Shown piece by piece: positions 9,686 to 17,364 of a stretch of DNA of 64,000 bases; position 1 is the stretch's first letter; each line of letters opens with the position of its first letter. The position numbers were made by a program, and so were the translations under genes. The stretch is taken from the NCBI GenBank assembly GCA_017640665.1, contig JAEPQE010000003.1:248001-312000 (forward strand). The letters are read 5' to 3'. Under the pieces are notes generated by a model. It was not told the origin of the DNA. It was given only the letters and a program-made list of their open reading frames with translations, and did not search any database. The stretch is from Balneolaceae bacterium. GTDB taxonomy: Bacteria > Bacteroidota > Rhodothermia > Balneolales > Balneolaceae.

Positions 9686-10542
9686 TGAAGCTTCTGATTA
9701 CAGGAGCGGGGGGGCAGTTAGGTCAGGAATGGGTTCATTTCTGCAAGGGTAATGAAATCGAATATTCTGCATACTCTTCGAAAAACTTGAACATTTTAGA
9801 TGAAGATAATCTTGCAAATATTTTTGAGCAGGATAATCCTGATATTCTAATTAATTGCGCTGCATATACAAAGGTTGATCAGGCAGAAGATGAGCCTCAA
9901 CTTGCTGGCTTAGTGAACTCTGAGTCCTTAAAATTTATATGTGAACTATGTTCCGTCCATCAAACTAAATTGGTACATTATTCAACAGATTATGTGTTTT
10001 CGGGATCTGAAGAAGATAGAAAAGAAGTTCCTGATGGGTATCCAGAAGACTTTAAAACTAATCCAATTAATATTTATGGCTCATCAAAAAGAAGGGGAGA
10101 GTTAGCTATTATTGAGTCAGGGTGTAAATACATGATCATTAGGGTTTCGTGGTTATGTGGTCAGTTTGGGAATAACTTTGTTAAAACAATGCTCCGGCTT
10201 GGAGAAGAAAGGGAAAGACTTACGGTGGTAAACGATCAGTTTGGAAGCCCAACTTTTACAGATCAGGTGGTAGAACAAACATATCAGCTAATTCATAAAA
10301 ATAAATCTGGAATTTTTCATTTAAGTTCAAAAGGAACTGTAACTTGGTGCGAATTCGCCAAAGAAATTTTCAATCAGAAGAATCTTGGAGTTGAAGTAGT
10401 TCCTGTAAGTTCCTCTGAATTTAAAACTAAAGCGATGCGCCCTTATTTTTCTAAGCTAAGTACACAAAAAATCAGTACCATTGAAGGCATTAAAATCCTG
10501 AGTTGGCAGGAAGGGCTTAAAAAATTACTCAACTCGTTGTAA
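9685..10542 (+). CDS. rmlD: dTDP-4-dehydrorhamnose reductase
   Basis: 285 residues. It performs the final NAD(P)H-dependent reduction to dTDP-L-rhamnose. The N-terminal Rossmann motif is TGAGGQLGQEW; NCAAYTKVDQAEDEP is the RmlD signature; YSTDYVFSG and the catalytic Y-x-x-x-K in NIYGSSKRRGE are present; RVSWLCGQFGNNFV follows. It is normal in length. The start overlaps the stop of rmlA by one base (TAATG), and rmlC begins 4 bp after its stop, so translation is probably coupled. Confidence 0.95.
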   Translation: MKLLITGAGGQLGQEWVHFCKGNEIEYSAYSSKNLNILDEDNLANIFEQDNPDILINCAAYTKVDQAEDEPQLAGLVNSESLKFICELCSVHQTKLVHYSTDYVFSGSEEDRKEVPDGYPEDFKTNPINIYGSSKRRGELAIIESGCKYMIIRVSWLCGQFGNNFVKTMLRLGEERERLTVVNDQFGSPTFTDQVVEQTYQLIHKNKSGIFHLSSKGTVTWCEFAKEIFNQKNLGVEVVPVSSSEFKTKAMRPYFSKLSTQKISTIEGIKILSWQEGLKKLLNSL

Positions 10543-10545
10543 ATA

Positions 10546-11094
10546 ATGAACATTACAGAGGCTAGAATACCGGGAATTAAAATTATTGATCCGAAAGTTT
10601 TTGAAGATGATCGCGGATTTTTTCTGGAGGCATTCAGAGAAGATATTCTCCGGAAAAGCGGTATAAGAGCTTCTTTTGTTCAGGATAATATCTCGAAATC
10701 ATATAGGGATACCATTCGAGGGTTACATTATCAGAAAGAAAAGCCTCAGGCCAAATTGGTGCAATGCATTAAAGGAGCAATTCTTGATGTAGCAGTAGAT
10801 ATACGGAAGAGCTCTAAAACATTCGGAAATTATGTAGGAGTAAAATTATCAGCTGATAATCATCTCCAGTTATATATACCCGAAGGCTTTGCACATGGTT
10901 TTTCTGTTTTATCTGATGAGGCAATTGTTCATTATAAATGTTCAGATTATTACGATAAAGAATCCGAGCGAGGAATTAGGTGGGATGACCCTCTAATCAG
11001 GATAAACTGGGATGTCTCAAAGCCAATTCTTTCTGATAAAGACAGGAAACAACCTTTATTCTCATCGTTAAAGGACGGAGATATTTTTCCATGA
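10546..11094 (+). CDS. rmlC: dTDP-4-dehydrorhamnose 3,5-epimerase
   Basis: 182 residues, the usual length for this cupin epimerase. It converts dTDP-4-keto-6-deoxyglucose to the L-lyxo form. Diagnostic pieces are DDRGFFLEAFRED, FVQDNISKSYRDTIRGLHYQ (with the catalytic His), GAILDVAVDIRKSS, LYIPEGFAHGF, and YKCSDYYDKESERGIRWDDP near the C-terminus. It overlaps the start of rmlB by 4 bp (ATGA), so it is in the same transcript. Confidence 0.96.
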   Translation: MNITEARIPGIKIIDPKVFEDDRGFFLEAFREDILRKSGIRASFVQDNISKSYRDTIRGLHYQKEKPQAKLVQCIKGAILDVAVDIRKSSKTFGNYVGVKLSADNHLQLYIPEGFAHGFSVLSDEAIVHYKCSDYYDKESERGIRWDDPLIRINWDVSKPILSDKDRKQPLFSSLKDGDIFP

Positions 11095-12098
11095 AAATTA
11101 TTGTTACTGGAGGAGCTGGTTTTATCGGCTCAAACTTAATTCTATATTTGTTTAATAAACATCCTGATTGGCAGATTTTTAATCTGGATAAGCTCTCTTA
11201 TGCTTCAGATCGAAGTTTTTTAGATCCATTAAAAGATTCTGAACGATATCATTTTAAGAAAATAGATTTGGTAGACCGGGACTCTGTTCAGGATATCATA
11301 AAAAGTTTCAGACCTGATGGAGTATTTCATCTTGCTGCAGAGTCACATGTTGATAATTCAATTTCGGGTCCGGAGCCTTTTATCCAATCAAATGTAGTTG
11401 GTACTTTTAACATTCTTGAGGAGTGCCGTCAACTTTGGAAAGAGGATGAAAAAGCCTGGAATACTAACCGTTTTCTACATGTTTCTACTGATGAAGTTTA
11501 TGGTGAGTTGGAAGATGACGGACTTTTTACAGAAACGACTCCTTATGCTCCAAATTCGCCCTATTCTGCTTCTAAAGCTGCAAGTGATATGATTGTGAGG
11601 GCGTATTATCAGACATACGGAATGAATTTGGTTACCACTAATTGTTCCAACAATTACGGACCACATCAGCATGACGAAAAACTCATTCCGGTTGTAATTA
11701 GAAAAGCCTTGGGTCATGAATCAATTCCGATATACGGGAAAGGACAGAATGTGCGTGATTGGTTATTTGTTCGTGATCATTGTAGTGCACTTGAAACAGC
11801 CTTTCTTAAAGGTAAAGCGGGCGAGACTTATAATATTGGTGGGAATAATGAATGGAAAAACCTGGAATTGGTTCATAAGATTTGTGATATCCTAAATGAT
11901 AAAGTGGGCAAGGGACCGGAAGGTGACTATAAGAACCTGATTTCTTTTGTAACCGATCGACTTGGACATGATTTTCGTTACGCTATTGATGCTTCCAAAA
12001 TCAAAAGAGAACTAGATTGGGAGCCTTCGGTAGATTTTGATGGAATGTTGGAAGAAACCATTTTGTGGTATATAGAGAAATATAATTCAGACTTATGA
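11091..12098 (+). CDS. rmlB: dTDP-glucose 4,6-dehydratase
   Basis: 335 residues. It is the NAD-dependent dehydratase producing dTDP-4-keto-6-deoxyglucose. TGGAGFIGSN is the nucleotide fold, AAESHVDNSI the substrate loop, STDEVYGEL carries the Thr-Asp-Glu catalytic set, and PYSASKAASD the Tyr/Lys pair. NCSNNYGPHQ and GQNVRDWLFVRDH are also family hallmarks. With rmlA, rmlD and rmlC it completes the four-step rhamnose pathway, presumably for envelope polysaccharide or surface glycans. It overlaps both neighbours by 4 bp. Confidence 0.97.
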   Translation: MKIIVTGGAGFIGSNLILYLFNKHPDWQIFNLDKLSYASDRSFLDPLKDSERYHFKKIDLVDRDSVQDIIKSFRPDGVFHLAAESHVDNSISGPEPFIQSNVVGTFNILEECRQLWKEDEKAWNTNRFLHVSTDEVYGELEDDGLFTETTPYAPNSPYSASKAASDMIVRAYYQTYGMNLVTTNCSNNYGPHQHDEKLIPVVIRKALGHESIPIYGKGQNVRDWLFVRDHCSALETAFLKGKAGETYNIGGNNEWKNLELVHKICDILNDKVGKGPEGDYKNLISFVTDRLGHDFRYAIDASKIKRELDWEPSVDFDGMLEETILWYIEKYNSDL

Positions 12099-12559
12099 GT
12101 GACAGAAAATTTTGGCTTTGTAAATCAGAACCTGATAATTATAGCATAGATGACCTAGAACGGGATGGGGAAACTCCCTGGGATGGAGTTCGAAATTATG
12201 CAGCCAGAAACTCAATGAGAGATGATATGCAGGTAGGTGATGGCGTATTCTTTTATCACTCTAATCAAAAGCCTCCTGCAATTGTTGGGGTGATGGAAGT
12301 TTCGAGTGAGCCGTATCCCGACGCGCTGCAATTCGATCCTGACTCAAAGTATTTCGATGAGAAAAGTACTGAAAGTGATCCCCGCTGGGTAAATGTGGAT
12401 ATGAAGTTTGTAGAGAAATTTGAAAACCCTGTTGATCGGGATGCTTTAAAAGCAGAAAAATCGCTTAAAGACATGGAGCTTTTTCGCTTAGGTAGAGTTT
12501 CCATTACACCTGTTCGTAAATCAGAATGGGATACTATTCTGAAAATGGCTAAGAAATAG
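12095..12559 (+). CDS. EVE-domain (thymocyte nuclear protein 1-like) protein
   Basis: 154 residues covering a single EVE domain. FWLCKSEPDNYSIDDLE, TPWDGVRNYAARNSMR, VGDGVFFYHSN and FDPDSKYFDEKS match the family closely. EVE domains resemble PUA/YTH folds and are thought to bind modified nucleobases in DNA or RNA; the precise ligand here is unknown. The start overlaps rmlB by 4 bp, so it is co-transcribed with the rhamnose genes, although no functional link is evident. It ends 17 bp from a convergent gene. Confidence 0.92.
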   Translation: MSDRKFWLCKSEPDNYSIDDLERDGETPWDGVRNYAARNSMRDDMQVGDGVFFYHSNQKPPAIVGVMEVSSEPYPDALQFDPDSKYFDEKSTESDPRWVNVDMKFVEKFENPVDRDALKAEKSLKDMELFRLGRVSITPVRKSEWDTILKMAKK

Positions 12560-12576
12560 AGAGCAGGAGTAAATTC

Positions 12577-14073
12577 TTATCCCCCGTTTAATGAGAGAAA
12601 CTTCCTGTACAGTTGGTACATTTTCCGCACCTTTTCTTTAATAATCGAATTATCTACGGAAGAAAAACCCATTACCAGCCCATTTGGTTTTGGTCCCTTC
12701 AGAAAGTATTTACTATAAGGGAACACCGTAATTCCACTATCGTTCAGGTATTTCGATAAATCTACATCGTTAACCTGAGAGATATCCGCGATTAGATGAA
12801 GTCCGCTATTTAATGCAAGTAACTTTACTTCTTTTCCAAAACAAAGCTGAAATTGTTCAACAAAAAAGTCCCGACGTTCATTGGAGACTTTGACCACTTT
12901 TCTTAAGTGATTGCTTAGATGGTTTTTTTCGATAAAGTCGGACATTACCTTTTGAGTAACAGGAGAAATGAACCGTAACGTTTGTTCATATACGGCTCGC
13001 ATTTCATCTACTAAAAAAGGAGGTATAATCATATATCCAAGGCGAATCGAAGGGTGTAACAGCTTATTAAAAGTGCCCAGATAGATTACACAGTCGCTTT
13101 TATCTAAACTAAAAATTGATGCTACAGGATTTTCCCAGTTACTGAACTCATGATCATAGTCATCTTCAATAATAAGGCAGTTTTGCTCAGATACCCATTC
13201 CAGAAGTTCTGCTCTTCTTTTCAGACTCATTTGAACTCCCGTAGGATATTGGTTAGAAGGAGTAGTGTATATCAATTTGGGTTTTTTGAGTTTCTTCAGA
13301 TCAACGCTCTTTATATTAAGTCCTTCATCATCGATGTCTGTAGGAATGAGTTTTGCTTTTAAGCTTTTAAAAATAGCCAGAGCATTTGCATACGTTGGGT
13401 TTTCAAGAATAACCTGATCATTTTGATCTATCAAAAGATCACTAACCATAGAAAGGGAGTGTAATGATCCGGTAACTACCACAACCTGGTTATAATCGCA
13501 ATGGATGTTCCGGTAAATACGAAGATAATCAGCAATATTTCTCCTCAGGCTCTCAAGCCCAAGTGATGCTCCGTATGTCATCTCCGAAAAAGTTACCTGT
13601 TTCCAATAATTATTGGTTAGCTGCTGCCATTTACGAACGGGGAAAATATCAAGTGGGGGAAGCCCCGGTCTGAATGCTATGCCTTTATTATCAGTGCGAT
13701 TCATTAGTTGTACGTTCTTTCTGAAACTCCTGGCTCTTGAAGAGATGTCAGGCTTTGCATTTTTTTTAGTGGCAGGCGGCAGACTTATTTTTATCTTTTT
13801 CTGTTGAATATTCTCAACATAATATCCGGAGCCATGTATGGCACGTACATATTTTTCAATACAAAGAATTTCATAGGCCTTAAGCACTGTACTCCTCGAT
13901 ATTTGAAGATCGGACGCCAATAACCGGGTAGGAGGTAATTTTTCATCTTTTCTTAATTGTTTATTTAGAATAGCTTTCTTGAATGAAAAAGCAAGGTTTT
14001 GATACATACTTCCTTCATTTGCAGAAGAAGGAAAGCCATTTGCCAGAAGAATACCGTTAAGCTTGTTACCCAC
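12577..14073 (-). CDS. MocR/PdxR-type GntR-aminotransferase transcriptional regulator
   Basis: 498 residues. The N-terminus (about 20-85) is a GntR winged helix (LPPTRLLASDLQISRSTVLKAYE). The rest is a fold-type I aminotransferase domain with the cofactor pieces YTTPSNQYPTGVQMS, LIIEDDYDHEF and GTFNKLLHPSIRLGY, where the Lys of TFNK should bind PLP. Such proteins sense PLP or amino compounds and control neighbouring amino-acid or vitamin B6 genes. It is divergent from the dehydrogenase gene, and a perfect 12-bp inverted repeat lies in the intergenic region. That placement makes it the likely local regulator of the D-amino-acid cluster; a role in vitamin B6 synthesis is less likely, because no pdx genes are present here. 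Confidence 0.88.
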   Translation of the reverse strand: MGNKLNGILLANGFPSSANEGSMYQNLAFSFKKAILNKQLRKDEKLPPTRLLASDLQISRSTVLKAYEILCIEKYVRAIHGSGYYVENIQQKKIKISLPPATKKNAKPDISSRARSFRKNVQLMNRTDNKGIAFRPGLPPLDIFPVRKWQQLTNNYWKQVTFSEMTYGASLGLESLRRNIADYLRIYRNIHCDYNQVVVVTGSLHSLSMVSDLLIDQNDQVILENPTYANALAIFKSLKAKLIPTDIDDEGLNIKSVDLKKLKKPKLIYTTPSNQYPTGVQMSLKRRAELLEWVSEQNCLIIEDDYDHEFSNWENPVASIFSLDKSDCVIYLGTFNKLLHPSIRLGYMIIPPFLVDEMRAVYEQTLRFISPVTQKVMSDFIEKNHLSNHLRKVVKVSNERRDFFVEQFQLCFGKEVKLLALNSGLHLIADISQVNDVDLSKYLNDSGITVFPYSKYFLKGPKPNGLVMGFSSVDNSIIKEKVRKMYQLYRKFLSLNGG

Positions 14074-14093
14074 TAATTGTTACCTATAAAAAG

Positions 14094-14150
14094 TTAAAAT
14101 TGGTATGCTCCTATTTAAAAAAAATAAAATAGATTACCTACCAATTTTAA
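14094..14150. promoter_or_regulatory. Candidate MocR operator: 12-bp inverted repeat with 33-bp spacer
   Basis: TTAAAATTGGTA at 14094-14105 is exactly mirrored by TACCAATTTTAA at 14139-14150, 45 bp centre to centre (about four helical turns). It lies between the divergent regulator and dehydrogenase genes. Widely spaced half-sites fit a dimeric MocR protein. A further related word, TTACCTA, occurs at 14135-14141, and TTACCTAT near 14080. Because the left arm would fall at the very start of a coding region begun at 14105, it argues for a start at 14153 or 14174. Confidence 0.6.
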
Positions 14151-14152
14151 TC

Positions 14153-15169
14153 ATGAAACAGAAAAATTTATCTATGACAACGGTACTACAAATTGGCTTA
14201 GGTCCACTTGGGATACAAATCGGAAAATATATTGCAGACAAAAAGGAAGTGAAGACAGTAGCAGCTGTAGACCTAAACCCTGATTTGAAAGGGAAAGATT
14301 TTGGTGAGTTGATAAAGGGCGAGGCATCAGGTGTTTTGGTTGAAGGCACTATAGGTGATGCACTATCTAAATTAGAAGCTAAACCAGACGTTGCTGTAAT
14401 TACTACCGTTTCCAGTATCAAAAAACTGGTATCTCAGGTAGAAGAAGCCGCTAAATTTGGACTACCTGTGGTCTCAACCTGCGAAGAATTATCGCATCCC
14501 TGGGAAGAAAATCCGGAAGCCGGTAAACAAATAGATGCAATTTGTAAGAAGTATAAAGTGGCTTGTTTAGGAACCGGTGTTAATCCTGGTTTTCTGATGG
14601 ACTATCTACCTTCAGTAACTGCATCTATTTGTAAAGAGATCGAGAGCATAACCGTGGAAAGAGTTCAGGATGCCACACCGCGCAGAGTTCCGTTTCAGAA
14701 AAAAATCGGAGCCGGGCTTGATTTGGATGCTTTCCGGGTTAAAGAAAACGAAGGAACGCTTCGCCATGTTGGTCTGAAAGAATCTGTGTATTTCCTTGCT
14801 TCAAGTATAGGATTAGAACTCGATAAAGTGACTGAAGATCTCAATCCGGTTATTGCTGATGAAGACATAAGTGTTCCTTCTATGGACATCAGAAAAGGGG
14901 ATGCCCGTGGAGTTGAGCAAATTTCGCATGGCTACATTGGCGATGATCTCAAAATTACCATGCACTTTAAAGCAGCAATTGGGGAACCTCGGTCTTTTGA
15001 TAAGATTACAGTCAAGGGAACTCCTTCTTTTACTTCAGAGATTGATGGCGGTATCAATGGTGATATTGCAACGTGCGCCATTACCATTAACAGTATCAAA
15101 AGTGTGTTGAGCGCCCAACCAGGACTTCAGACTATGGCAACAGTTTCAGTGCCGGGCTTCATCAACTAA
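14153..15169 (+). CDS. DapB-like NAD(P) amino-acid dehydrogenase (2,4-diaminopentanoate dehydrogenase-like)
   Basis: 338 residues from ATG 14153; an ATG at 14174 is as plausible, and the longer frame to 14105 would run through the inverted repeat. The Rossmann motif is IGLGPLGIQIGKYI, followed by AAVDLNPDLKGKDFGEL. STCEELSHPW and LGTGVNPGFLMDYLP resemble the family that includes 2,4-diaminopentanoate dehydrogenase of ornithine breakdown, itself a relative of dihydrodipicolinate reductase. The protein is longer than true DapB (about 270), and lysine biosynthesis genes are absent nearby, so I infer a catabolic dehydrogenase. It is the first gene of an operon with a D-amino-acid transaminase 22 bp downstream. 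The substrate is unknown. Confidence 0.75.
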   Translation: MKQKNLSMTTVLQIGLGPLGIQIGKYIADKKEVKTVAAVDLNPDLKGKDFGELIKGEASGVLVEGTIGDALSKLEAKPDVAVITTVSSIKKLVSQVEEAAKFGLPVVSTCEELSHPWEENPEAGKQIDAICKKYKVACLGTGVNPGFLMDYLPSVTASICKEIESITVERVQDATPRRVPFQKKIGAGLDLDAFRVKENEGTLRHVGLKESVYFLASSIGLELDKVTEDLNPVIADEDISVPSMDIRKGDARGVEQISHGYIGDDLKITMHFKAAIGEPRSFDKITVKGTPSFTSEIDGGINGDIATCAITINSIKSVLSAQPGLQTMATVSVPGFIN

Positions 15170-15191
15170 TTAGAATATAAACGCGATTATT

Positions 15192-16055
15192 ATGCCATAT
15201 CCTGAAAAAGTATTTCTCAATGGAGAAATCATAGAAAGTAAAAACGCTACTGTTTCAGTATTTGACAGAGGGTTTCTGTTTGGGGATGGAATTTATGAGG
15301 TTCTGGTGAGGATAAATGGTCATTTTTTTTATGGGGATGCTCATCTCGAACGCCTTTCTAATTCCCTGAAAAAGATAAATCTCAGTTTTGATACATCACC
15401 ATTAAAACAGCAAATCAACCAGCTCCTGGCTGCATCTGATTTACTTGATCAGGATTCCCTGATTTACATTCAGGTGACCAGAGGAGTAGCACCTCGAAAG
15501 CATGCCTTTCCGGCAGATATTCCTCCAACTGTGATGATGTATGCAAATCCTATCACACTGCCCGGCATTAACGCTAATCACCTTAAAGCATTAACAATTA
15601 ATGATTACCGATGGACCAAATGTGACATTAAGATGACGTCTTTATTAGGGAATGTGATGGCGAACGATCATGCAGCGAAGAATAATGCCTACGAAGCAGT
15701 GTTTGTTAGGGAAGGAAGAATTACTGAAGCTTCTCATTGCAATGTGTTTTTTGTGAAAGATGATGAAGTGTACACTCATCCGGCCGATGAGTTTATTTTG
15801 GATGGAATTACGCGTCAGATTACATTGGAGTTGTGTAAAAAAAATGGAATAAAGGTGAGGGAAGAGGCTATACCACATGCCAGCGTAACTACCATGGATG
15901 AAGCTTTTCTGACTGGTACAACCACACAAATTGCTTCCATCAAAACTTTGGACAATCATGTATTTTATCAAGGAGATGATCACCCTCCGGTAACTGCGAA
16001 ACTTCAAAAAGCTTTCGATCAACTTAAAAAAGAATCTTATCAACTATTAGTATGA
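15192..16055 (+). CDS. D-amino-acid transaminase (class IV)
   Basis: 287 residues. A fold-type IV PLP enzyme, which moves the amino group from D-amino acids to 2-oxo acids in the cytoplasm. VFDRGFLFGDGIYEV opens the fold; QVTRGVAPRKHAFP, with its Arg and His, is the D-alanine aminotransferase substrate motif rather than that of branched-chain enzymes; Lys147 in CDIKMTSLLGNVMA should bind PLP; RITEASHCNVFFV and DGITRQITLEL complete the site. It overlaps the next gene by 4 bp. Its neighbours, a D-aminoacylase-like lipoprotein and an M20 peptidase, suggest use of D-amino acids as nutrients. Confidence 0.88.
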   Translation: MPYPEKVFLNGEIIESKNATVSVFDRGFLFGDGIYEVLVRINGHFFYGDAHLERLSNSLKKINLSFDTSPLKQQINQLLAASDLLDQDSLIYIQVTRGVAPRKHAFPADIPPTVMMYANPITLPGINANHLKALTINDYRWTKCDIKMTSLLGNVMANDHAAKNNAYEAVFVREGRITEASHCNVFFVKDDEVYTHPADEFILDGITRQITLELCKKNGIKVREEAIPHASVTTMDEAFLTGTTTQIASIKTLDNHVFYQGDDHPPVTAKLQKAFDQLKKESYQLLV

Positions 16056-17353
16056 TGAATTACACAAAACAAGCAGTATTTCTGTCAATCACAGCCCTGT
16101 TACTTCTGGCGGGCACTAAGCTAAAAGCACAGGAAGTGGTCGAAGAAAAGTATCAGAAAGAAGTCGCTTCTATAGCTTCTCTGGAAGCAATTAGTAAGGC
16201 ATTTGAAATCATCGATGAGCTAGAACCGGAAACTCATGCCGATCTGATTCACCTTACAGAAATTCCGGCTCCACCTTTTAAAGAAGAGGTTCGTGCAGCA
16301 GAATTTAAGCGGATGTTGGAAGAAGCGGGTGCGGACCGGGTGTGGATTGATAAAGAAGGAAATGTGATTGCCTTAAGACGAGGAACGGAAGGGGGCAGAA
16401 CTGTTGCTGTTGATGCTCATCTTGACACCGTTTTTCCGGAAGGAACAGATGTTACTGTAAGGCATCGTGGAGATACCCTTATTGCGCCCGGTATTGGCGA
16501 TGACACCCGAGGACTTGCAATGGTTCTTGCAATCCTTAAAACAATGGAGCAGGCTAATTTGGAGACTAAATCCGATATTTTGTTCATTGGTACAGTTGGA
16601 GAAGAAGGTCAGGGAGATTTAAGGGGTGTAAAGTATTTATTTCAGAGTGGAGAGTATGATATCGATTCATGGATTTCTATTGACGGCGGTTCTATCGGAA
16701 GGGTAAATAATGCCGGGCTTGGCTCGAAAAGATATAGAGCCATTTTCAGAGGTAAAGGAGGTCATTCATGGGGTGCTTTCGGATTAGCGAATCCACATCA
16801 TGCTTTGGGTGTGGCAGTAAATAACTTTACTAAAAAAGCCCATGAATTTGTTTCTACAGGTCCCAGAACAAGTTTCAATGTTGGAAGGATTGGAGGGGGA
16901 ACATCCGTTAATTCAATCCCTTTCGAATCTTGGATGGAAGTAGATATGAGGTCAGTCAGTCCTGACAGATTAGATGAGATTGAAAGCTTGTTTCTATCAA
17001 CGATGAGGAGTTCGGTAAAAGAGTATAATCAATCAGGTGTAAGGGATTCCGTATGGTTGGATTTGGTAAAAATGGGAGATCGCCCTTCGGGAGAAATTGA
17101 TGTAAAAACACCCCTTATCCAACGGGCATTAGCCGCTACTACTTATATGGGAGCAGAACCGAGACTTACTCGTGGGTCAACAAATTCAAATATCCCAATT
17201 TCAATGGGAGTTCCATCCGTAACCATTGGCCGGGGAGGAGTTGGTTCCGGCGCTCATTCTCTGGATGAGTGGTGGATGAATAAAAACGGAGCTGAGGCGA
17301 TTAAACTCGCTTTGCTTCTCACGTTAGCTGAAGCGGAATACATAAATAACTAA
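16052..17353 (+). CDS. Exported M20 zinc peptidase
   Basis: 433 residues with an N-terminal signal peptide (hydrophobic core SITALLLLAG, then AQE). Metal-site motifs of M20 are present: VDAHLDTVFP (His and Asp), GIGDDTRGLA (bridging Asp), FIGTVGEEGQGDLRG (catalytic Glu pair), ISIDGG, and the dimer-domain GGHSWGAFG. GAHSLDEWW supplies the last His. It probably trims dipeptides or N-acyl amino acids in the periplasm, comparable to peptidase T or succinyl-diaminopimelate desuccinylase relatives. Start overlaps the transaminase by 4 bp and it lies 11 bp before the deacylase, so one operon. Exact substrate not readable from sequence. Confidence 0.88.
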   Translation: MMNYTKQAVFLSITALLLLAGTKLKAQEVVEEKYQKEVASIASLEAISKAFEIIDELEPETHADLIHLTEIPAPPFKEEVRAAEFKRMLEEAGADRVWIDKEGNVIALRRGTEGGRTVAVDAHLDTVFPEGTDVTVRHRGDTLIAPGIGDDTRGLAMVLAILKTMEQANLETKSDILFIGTVGEEGQGDLRGVKYLFQSGEYDIDSWISIDGGSIGRVNNAGLGSKRYRAIFRGKGGHSWGAFGLANPHHALGVAVNNFTKKAHEFVSTGPRTSFNVGRIGGGTSVNSIPFESWMEVDMRSVSPDRLDEIESLFLSTMRSSVKEYNQSGVRDSVWLDLVKMGDRPSGEIDVKTPLIQRALAATTYMGAEPRLTRGSTNSNIPISMGVPSVTIGRGGVGSGAHSLDEWWMNKNGAEAIKLALLLTLAEAEYINN

Positions 17354-17364
17354 GAGGTCTTATT

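Noticed and set aside
14105-14152. Earlier ATG for the DapB-like gene
   Set aside because: The added residues have no family match and this stretch holds the operator-like inverted repeat.
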